In this document: positions 17,268-23,356 of the stretch, piece by piece
Numbering within the stretch: the first letter of the stretch is position 1
Layout: every line of letters begins with the position of its first letter
NCBI GenBank assembly: GCA_947175535.1
Contig: CAMWNF010000015.1
Span: forward strand, 1 to 32,714
Length of the DNA stretch: 32,714 nucleotides
From: an uncultured Bacteroidales bacterium
Lineage (GTDB): Bacteria; Bacteroidota; Bacteroidia; Bacteroidales; Muribaculaceae
Direction of reading: 5' to 3'
Notes under the pieces: model-generated
Databases searched by the model: none
What the model was told of the DNA's origin: nothing
Seen by the model: the letters and a program-made list of their open reading frames with translations, nothing else
Made by a program: the position numbers and the translations under genes

Positions 17268-18167
17268 ATGCAAGCAACGATGAAACACAATATTATATCT
17301 TTAATCGGCATCGTTATTTTAGCAGTCGGCTTAAATTCATGTTCTGAGGATGTTACCGCTCCTAACAACGAGAATTCCGAAGGTAAATTGGCAATGGAAT
17401 TCACGTTCAGCCATCCGTCTCAGTCACGAGCGACAGAGACAGCCTTTGAAAGCGGTGATATTGTGGGGCTTTTTGTCTCGGACGCCGAGACCCCGCTCGA
17501 AATATCCGGTAATACTGTGAATAACGAAAAAATAACATTCAACGGCTCGGCATGGAAAGCGTCAAGAACTTTGTATTGGAATGAAGGGCGGTATAACGTC
17601 TATGCTTACTACCCCCATCTTTCCGATATAACTTCAATCACTGATTTGCCATTTGAAATAAAGACCGACCAACGAGATAATGCGGAGGGAATGAGCGGTT
17701 ATGAAGCATCTGATTTTCTTTTTGCATCAGCAAAAAATGTTTCAGCTTCGGCAAGTCCCGTGGATCTTCAGTTCAGTCATATAATGAGTAAAATTACAGT
17801 CCGTCTCATTAAAGGCGAGGATTTCGAAGGTGAAATTCCAAATGACGCAACAGTTTATATTCATAATACTGTTACAGAATCGAGTATTGATTTGGCAGCC
17901 GGCGTTGTGACTAAAACACTGCACGGCACACGCAACACGGTTGTTGCGCGTCAGGTCAGTCCGACAAGTTATTCTGCCATTATTGTACCGCAGAGACTTG
18001 AAAATCGAGTCCCGTTTGTCGAAGTTGTCATGAACGGAGTTTCTTTTTTGTATGATAGTAAATTTCTGTTCAAGCCGGGTATCCATCATATAGTTAACTT
18101 TGTCATTGATAAGAATCCTGACCAGATTAAGATTGAAGTCGGAGGAGAAATCAAAGACTGGAATTAG
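17268..18167 (+). CDS. Fimbrillin family lipoprotein (Mfa-like)
   Basis: 299 aa from the ATG at 17268; the ATG at 17280 gives a more usual signal-peptide start (MKHNIISLIG). Lipobox LNSC precedes the Cys. Landmarks shared with the fimbrillin at 12810 and the N-terminus of the M64 protein: 'SRATETAFESGDIVGLFVS', 'LYWNEGRYNVYAYYPH', 'YEASDFLFA', 'LQFSHIMSKITVRL' and 'SAIIVPQRL'. It ends 'EIKDWN', unlike the 'ITPW' ending of the other two. It begins three bases after the M64 stop, so it is co-transcribed. Likely an outer-membrane-anchored fimbrial or adhesin subunit (inference). Confidence 0.83.
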   Translation: MQATMKHNIISLIGIVILAVGLNSCSEDVTAPNNENSEGKLAMEFTFSHPSQSRATETAFESGDIVGLFVSDAETPLEISGNTVNNEKITFNGSAWKASRTLYWNEGRYNVYAYYPHLSDITSITDLPFEIKTDQRDNAEGMSGYEASDFLFASAKNVSASASPVDLQFSHIMSKITVRLIKGEDFEGEIPNDATVYIHNTVTESSIDLAAGVVTKTLHGTRNTVVARQVSPTSYSAIIVPQRLENRVPFVEVVMNGVSFLYDSKFLFKPGIHHIVNFVIDKNPDQIKIEVGGEIKDWN

Positions 18168-18183
18168 TAATATGTTTATATAG

Positions 18184-19035
18184 ATGTTATTAAGGAGAAA
18201 ACGACTTAACATATCACTCATATTTCTTGCTCTGATACTTGGAGGGCTGGCGGTCTGGATTCACAGGCTGCCGCCTGTCGTTTTTGTGCCTGAGATGACT
18301 GACACTGTCGTGGAAAAGTCATCTGCTGACACCCTTGAGCTACCGGAGAACGTCCAGAACGCACCGGTTGCCACTGAGGATACGCTGCACGATGACTCCT
18401 TACATAAAAACGTGTCGTCAGATGAACAGACCGAACCTAAGGTAAGAAGCACTCGCTTTAAGGATATCGACATGCGGACTATCGCGACTGATAATCCGTT
18501 CAGAGCGGAAGCAATCAAGGTTATGAAGGGGCATCTTGAAGAGACGGATTCCGTGAGCCGTCACCGGATATTGAGCTATTGCGAACATTTGCGTACCTCT
18601 TATACCACCCGGGATATTGATTTTATCCGTCAGGTATTTAGTGAAAATGCCTTGATAATCGTCGGTCATGTGGTTAAATCCGGCTCAAATTCGCCTTCAA
18701 CCCTGAGTTATAGTCCGAAGGTTACATACAGTATCAGGTCAAAACAGGAATATCTCTCGAAACTTGCTAAAATATTCGCTTCAAATAAGAAGTTGGATGT
18801 CAAGTTTTCAGATTTTAAGATTTTGCGGCATCCGACTGTGCCGGGCATTTATGGTGTGACTCTGAGACAGAAATATGCGTGCGATACTTACAGCGACGAC
18901 GGTTATTTGTTCCTGCTGTGGGACTTCAGAGACCCGTCGATGCCTCTTATCCATGTCCGCACATGGCAGCCGTCGCAGTCAATCGAAATCGGAGGTGACG
19001 AGGTAATCGACATGAGTGATTTTAATTTCGAATAA
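18184..19035 (+). CDS. Membrane-anchored NTF2-like protein
   Basis: 283 aa. One N-terminal membrane segment (about 9-26, 'ISLIFLALILGGLAVWI') after a basic start, a Ser/Asp/Glu/Pro-rich linker to about 90, then a domain at about 105-280. Landmarks are 'RILSYCEHLRTSYTTRDIDF', 'VFSENALIIVG', 'SKQEYLSKLAKIF', 'YGVTLRQKYACDTYSDDGYL' and 'LWDFRDPSMPLIHVRTWQPS', which I recognise as the Bacteroidetes NTF2/SnoaL-like family. No enzymatic residues are claimed. It follows the fimbrillin by 16 bases and precedes an exported barrel-like protein by 7; its products would sit in the periplasm facing outward. Confidence 0.8.
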   Translation: MLLRRKRLNISLIFLALILGGLAVWIHRLPPVVFVPEMTDTVVEKSSADTLELPENVQNAPVATEDTLHDDSLHKNVSSDEQTEPKVRSTRFKDIDMRTIATDNPFRAEAIKVMKGHLEETDSVSRHRILSYCEHLRTSYTTRDIDFIRQVFSENALIIVGHVVKSGSNSPSTLSYSPKVTYSIRSKQEYLSKLAKIFASNKKLDVKFSDFKILRHPTVPGIYGVTLRQKYACDTYSDDGYLFLLWDFRDPSMPLIHVRTWQPSQSIEIGGDEVIDMSDFNFE

Positions 19036-19042
19036 TAAGCGG

Positions 19043-20026
19043 ATGATGGCAAAACGTAGTGTAGCATATTTCGTTTTTATGGCGGTGATGTTTTTTACCG
19101 CCATGCCGGACGCTTGCGCGCAACGATTTTCAGTAGCATCATTCCGCCCGTTGCCGAATGATGTTTCGGCATTCATAAATCCGGTCCGTGACCTCAACGA
19201 CGAGGATTGCGGTCTGATAAAGGTGATTGCGTCTGATGATTTTGTGTTTTCAACACCGTTAGGCATCGCCAAGCGGGACGATAAGGTCGGGGAAATATGG
19301 CTTTATTTGCCGAAAGGCTCTAAGAAAATGACTATAAAGCATTCCGAGTGGGGCGTGCTACGCGACTATGTGTTTCCGACTCGCATCGACAGTCATATGA
19401 CTTACGAATTGAGGATTGATGAACCTGACAGACCGCTCCAATCTCCGTCAGCTCAACCTATAATAACCACAGTCGTAGACACATTGGTTTTGACGCGTGT
19501 CGATACACTTATTGTAAAACCGGAGAAGCAGCCTGTTCCGTTTAACGCGGATATCGCCGCAACACTGAATTTCGGAGGAAAATCAAGCGTGGTTTCGGGA
19601 GGATTGTTATTAGTGGCTAATAAGCGTCACGGAGGTTTCGTACATATCATGACTGATTTCGGACGTATAGGTTCAACTATCGGGGAGTGTGGTAAACACG
19701 GAGAGATTAACGGTGCTGTCCCATATTACACTGGGCGTACACGACGTAGCTTTTTTATGGCTAACATAGGCTTATCCCATAGGTTAAGCCGTTTGCTGAC
19801 AATATTCGAGGGCGCAGGTTACTCCGGCACTTCGGTCGCATGGGAATTGGCGCACTCTGAAGGCGGCGGATATGTCAGGAACTCATATTATTGTAACAAA
19901 GGCGTTTCATTTGAAGCCGGAGCAATGTTGACGTTCAATAGGATTGTCGTTACGGCTGCTGTTATGACGCTTAAAGGGTCGGAATGGTTCGGCTCTGTAG
20001 GTATAGGTATAAGATTGGGAAAATAA
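19043..20026 (+). CDS. Exported protein with N-terminal PEGA-like region and barrel-like C-terminus
   Basis: 327 aa from the ATG at 19043. Earlier in-frame codons overlap the previous gene. The signal peptide ends DACAQ. About 30-130 resembles N-terminal regions of Bacteroidetes proteins with PEGA-like domains ('RDLNDEDCGLIKVIASDDFV' followed by 'GEIWLYLPKGSKKMTIKHSE'). A Thr/Pro/Asp-rich linker (about 140-165) leads to a Gly-rich, amphipathic C-terminus ('GGLLLVANKRHGG', 'FFMANIGLSHRLSRLLTIFE', 'GSVGIGIRLGK') that looks like an outer-membrane beta-barrel. It is 7 bases after the NTF2-like gene and 13 bases before the LRR gene. No function known. Confidence 0.72.
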   Translation: MMAKRSVAYFVFMAVMFFTAMPDACAQRFSVASFRPLPNDVSAFINPVRDLNDEDCGLIKVIASDDFVFSTPLGIAKRDDKVGEIWLYLPKGSKKMTIKHSEWGVLRDYVFPTRIDSHMTYELRIDEPDRPLQSPSAQPIITTVVDTLVLTRVDTLIVKPEKQPVPFNADIAATLNFGGKSSVVSGGLLLVANKRHGGFVHIMTDFGRIGSTIGECGKHGEINGAVPYYTGRTRRSFFMANIGLSHRLSRLLTIFEGAGYSGTSVAWELAHSEGGGYVRNSYYCNKGVSFEAGAMLTFNRIVVTAAVMTLKGSEWFGSVGIGIRLGK

Positions 20027-20039
20027 AAAACTATATAGT

Positions 20040-21689
20040 ATGTCAATCGACCGAATGTATTCCCATATTGTTACCATTATCTTTATAGCATCGCTGTGTT
20101 ATTTGGTCAGCTGTTCCGGTCCGGCTGAACCTGATAATTTCGAACCTATAATAGAACTCTTGCCTGCGACGGATATCACCCGGACGGAAGCTGTTATTTC
20201 AGTACGGGTTCTTACTCGCGGGTCCAATCTTACATATCTTTCATTTCACTATGGCGAAACAGAAAATACGGGTAAGACGATTCCGGTGGATGACCCCGAG
20301 ACTGAGTTTCAGACACTTCGTCTCGAAGGACTGAGACCCGGTGCTACATATTATTATTTTGTCGAAGGTGGCACGACAACCGCATCTTTGAGGTCGCAGA
20401 CCATGAGTTTTACTACATTCCCCAATGGGTTGCCTAAAGTTTCCGCTCTAATGCCATTGTCGACAGGACCTGTCGGAATTATCGTTTCATTTGATATAAC
20501 CGACGACGGAGGAGAGCAGCTATTGGATGGCGGTTGTGAAGTAAAGAATGCTGCGACCCTTGAGACCACTCGTATAAAACTTTCAGCCGAAGATCTCACA
20601 GTAGGTACGCACAGATTCCATATCGGAGGATTATCATTGCTTACAAGATATATCATTACACCTTTTGCCGCTAATTCGGCAGGTGAAACACAAGGCGAGC
20701 CTTTAGACTACACTACGCGTAATAGTGTTGTGCTTGATGAGGCGGGTAGTCTTGCTGAGCTTCTCGATTATGGAAAGGATTTGAAACTCGAACATCTGTC
20801 TGTGGCGGGTAATATGAATGGCGATGATTTCAGGTTTATAAGGCGGTTGCTGGGTGCACCGGCTCAGTCTGGCGAAGCAGCGATTGACAGTCGGGTTACA
20901 AGTGTGGATTTTTCCGATGTCAATATTGTAGAAGGCGGAGGCTCATACGACGGAAGCCGCTTTACAGTTGCTGACGAGCTGACAACCGGTATTTTTGCCG
21001 ATTGTAACAGGTTGCGCCATATTCAGTTGCCTATGACTGCAATAAAATTGGCTCGTGATGCTTTTGCAAATTGCTCATCATTAGTCAGATTAATCGTGCC
21101 TGCGGCGGTCAGAGAACTGTTGCCATCGGAAGGGTGTACGGCACTTGATGCGATAGAAGTTTCAGACGCCAATCCGAATTATACTTCTTTGGATGGAGTC
21201 CTGTTCAACAGTGAAGCGACTGAAATCTTATGGTTTCCTATTGCTAAGACAGGTGCATATTCACTTCCCGGAACAATTACATCAATAGGCGAAAATGCTT
21301 TCTACGGCACTAATATCTCAAGTCTTGACATACCCTCGTCGGTTACGTCTATAAGTCGTGGTGCTTTTGCCGGTTCGTCGCTCACGGAAATCTCGCTTCC
21401 CGATAATATTACGAATGTTTCAGAGGGTATGTTTCAGAACTGTAGCGCACTTTCTACGGTCCGACTGGGATATAATACTGAATATATAGGGAACTATGTA
21501 TTTGACGGAACGAGTATATGTAATCTGTATATCAGTGCACAGCTTCCTCCGTTTGCAGCAGAATCTGCGTTTGTAAATGGAACGGCTTCTATTACCGCGG
21601 ACTGCATTCTGTACGTGCCACGTGGTTGTAAGGCTGTATATCGTAATCATTCCAAGTGGGGACGCTTCGGTAAGATTGAAGAGTTCTAA
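20040..21689 (+). CDS. Lipoprotein with Fn3-like domains and BspA-type leucine-rich repeats
   Basis: 549 aa. Signal peptide with lipobox LVSC (Cys25); the ATG at 20055 is an alternative start. About 36-127 and 130-225 look like two Fn3-type domains ('TEAVISVRVLTRGSNLTYLS', 'LRPGATYYYFVEGG'). About 228-300 repeats the BspA-type lead-in ('LEHLSVAGNMNGDDFRFIRR'), which also occurs in the M64 protein at about 347-363. About 310-525 contains LRR_5 repeats ('AFANCSSLVRLIVPAAV', 'SLPGTITSIGENAFYGTNIS', 'SLDIPSSVTSISRGAFAGSS'). It ends in a BspA-like cap ('ILYVPRGCKAVYRNHSKWGR'). Probable surface-exposed adhesin or receptor; ligand unknown. Confidence 0.88.
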   Translation: MSIDRMYSHIVTIIFIASLCYLVSCSGPAEPDNFEPIIELLPATDITRTEAVISVRVLTRGSNLTYLSFHYGETENTGKTIPVDDPETEFQTLRLEGLRPGATYYYFVEGGTTTASLRSQTMSFTTFPNGLPKVSALMPLSTGPVGIIVSFDITDDGGEQLLDGGCEVKNAATLETTRIKLSAEDLTVGTHRFHIGGLSLLTRYIITPFAANSAGETQGEPLDYTTRNSVVLDEAGSLAELLDYGKDLKLEHLSVAGNMNGDDFRFIRRLLGAPAQSGEAAIDSRVTSVDFSDVNIVEGGGSYDGSRFTVADELTTGIFADCNRLRHIQLPMTAIKLARDAFANCSSLVRLIVPAAVRELLPSEGCTALDAIEVSDANPNYTSLDGVLFNSEATEILWFPIAKTGAYSLPGTITSIGENAFYGTNISSLDIPSSVTSISRGAFAGSSLTEISLPDNITNVSEGMFQNCSALSTVRLGYNTEYIGNYVFDGTSICNLYISAQLPPFAAESAFVNGTASITADCILYVPRGCKAVYRNHSKWGRFGKIEEF

Positions 21690-21703
21690 AAAATTATGTA
21701 TCC

Positions 21704-22633
21704 ATGAGTAAAACTCTTGAAGAAATAGATAATGACAATATGACCGAAGATATGTCCTCGGCATATCTCACAGAAGAAGACAAGGACGCACAGCTTGATT
21801 TCGGAGAATTGTTCACAAGCCGGTTTTCCAACATCAAGTTGATGTATAGCTCTCCGAGCGGACCGACGGAAATATATACGGCAACCCGCTATGGACGACG
21901 ATACATGCTCAAAGGTCTTAAAAAACAGTATCTCGATGACCCGATATACAATATGGGGCTGGTGAAGGAGTTTGAAATAGGCATATTGCTCGATCATCCG
22001 AATATAAGGCGGACGCTGAGTCTTGAAGTTGTGAGCGGTATCGGAAAAGTAATTGTTCTCGAGTATATAGACGGTAGCTCGCTGGAGTCTCTTATGAATG
22101 CAAGAGAGTTGTCATTATCTTCAGCAAGAACAATTGTCGGTCAGATAGCCGGTGCACTTTCCTACATTCATCGCAAGCAGATTTTTCACCGCGATATAAA
22201 ACCGTCAAATATTATAATCTCCCATCAGGGAAATGAGGTTAAGCTGATTGATTTTAATCTGTCAGACAGTGACGAGTTCATCATACTTAAAAATCCTGCC
22301 GGTTCGCGAAAATATATGGCACCCGAACAACTGACAGCATCCGCCCGACCCTCGGCTGCAACTGATATATACTCTCTGGGGGTATTGATGAACGAACTCG
22401 CATTGTTGACCGGGGATGAGCAGCTTGCACACTCTGCCATAAAATGCATGAACCATAATCCGTCCAAGCGTCCGGATGCAGTTTCAAAGATTAAATTTCC
22501 GGCAGCAAATCCGTCTTTTATGCAATCCCTCTCTGCTTTCATGGCTTCAAGGACGTTGACATACATAATGTTGGGCGTATGTCTGGTGTTGGCTGCCGTG
22601 ATAGTTGCGGGGCTTATTGATTATAACAGATAA
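21704..22633 (+). CDS. Tail-anchored Ser/Thr (Hanks-type) protein kinase
   Basis: 309 aa. No signal peptide; one membrane segment at about 285-304 leaves a 5-residue tail, so the kinase domain should be cytoplasmic. Kinase landmarks: Lys70 in 'RYMLKGLKK', acidic helix C 'VKEFEIGILLDHPNI' at about 87-101, catalytic loop HRDIKPSNI at 162-170 (Asp164), and 'YMAPEQL' at 204-210. The glycine-rich loop is degenerate ('SSPSGPTEIYTATRYG'). The DFG motif reads DFN (183-185). It is 14 bases after the LRR gene and 11 bases before the next gene. Phosphorylation of a partner in the same operon is inference. Confidence 0.9.
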   Translation: MSKTLEEIDNDNMTEDMSSAYLTEEDKDAQLDFGELFTSRFSNIKLMYSSPSGPTEIYTATRYGRRYMLKGLKKQYLDDPIYNMGLVKEFEIGILLDHPNIRRTLSLEVVSGIGKVIVLEYIDGSSLESLMNARELSLSSARTIVGQIAGALSYIHRKQIFHRDIKPSNIIISHQGNEVKLIDFNLSDSDEFIILKNPAGSRKYMAPEQLTASARPSAATDIYSLGVLMNELALLTGDEQLAHSAIKCMNHNPSKRPDAVSKIKFPAANPSFMQSLSAFMASRTLTYIMLGVCLVLAAVIVAGLIDYNR

Positions 22634-22644
22634 AAGAAAACCAT

Positions 22645-23220
22645 ATGGATAAGAATATAGCTTTGGAGACTCTCGTCGAAATCACCAATCAGAATCTCGG
22701 GTATGTGCCGACCACGCCTACTGAATTCCTCGATTTGACCGTAGAGATTGAAAGAAAGACAGGATATTCGATTAGTCTTTCGTCAATAAAACGAATCTGG
22801 GGTTATGTGAGATATGAAGGTTTTCCGTCGGTTACTACATTAAATAATCTGGCGCAATATAACGGTTTTAGAAATTGGGAGGCCTTTCTTAGTAGCAAGA
22901 CTTTTAACCGGCTCAGCGAAGATTCCGGTTTCTTTGAAGAATCTATTGTCAATCCCATTGATTTGAATCCCGGCGACCGTCTGATGCTTAGTTGGGGCAA
23001 AGACAAATCATGCGAGATTGAGTGTATCTTGCCTATGAGGTTTCGAGTAATAAGGGCTGAGAATATAAAACTGGAAGCCGGCGATATTTTCACACTGCAT
23101 ACGCTATGCCTGGGACATCCGATTTATATCAGTGATATCGTCCGCGGAGAAGTAAGACTACCTGCCTATATCGGTGCTAAAAAAGGCGGCCTAACATCAA
23201 TCACTCGTCGTCCTAATTAG
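22645..23220 (+). CDS. Unrecognised protein with helical N-terminus and beta-rich C-terminus
   Basis: 191 aa, no signal peptide or membrane segment. About 1-90 is helical with 'VEIERKTGYSISLSSIKRIW', 'YEGFPSVTTLNNLAQYNGF' and 'NWEAFL', a pattern I associate with Bacteroidetes HTH-like domains that accompany sensory or kinase genes. About 105-190 is beta-rich ('NPGDRLMLSWGKDKSCEIEC', 'KLEAGDIFTLHTLCLGHPIY'), possibly a small binding domain. It directly follows the kinase (11-base gap) and is the last gene of the operon, before the terminator. It could be a kinase substrate or a DNA-binding output; this is inference. Function unknown. Confidence 0.6.
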   Translation: MDKNIALETLVEITNQNLGYVPTTPTEFLDLTVEIERKTGYSISLSSIKRIWGYVRYEGFPSVTTLNNLAQYNGFRNWEAFLSSKTFNRLSEDSGFFEESIVNPIDLNPGDRLMLSWGKDKSCEIECILPMRFRVIRAENIKLEAGDIFTLHTLCLGHPIYISDIVRGEVRLPAYIGAKKGGLTSITRRPN

Positions 23221-23235
23221 CTAACCAATATCATG

Positions 23236-23278
23236 ATATAAAACAGGACTGAAGAATATCTTCAATCCTGTTTTATAT
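23236..23278. terminator. Shared terminator between converging operons
   Basis: ATATAAAACAGGACTGAAG pairs with CTTCAATCCTGTTTTATAT around loop AATAT (19 positions, one C.A mismatch). The T-run of the downstream arm and the A-run of the upstream arm suit both strands. It lies 15 bases after the stop at 23220 and 78 bases before the stop at 23357. This gap holds nothing else I can identify. Confidence 0.85.
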
Positions 23279-23356
23279 GTGGTTTTTCAGATTGGATTAA
23301 GCGCAACTAAAGGTTTATTGTTTTGAGTGGTATAATTGTGTGTAAGTATCGGATTT

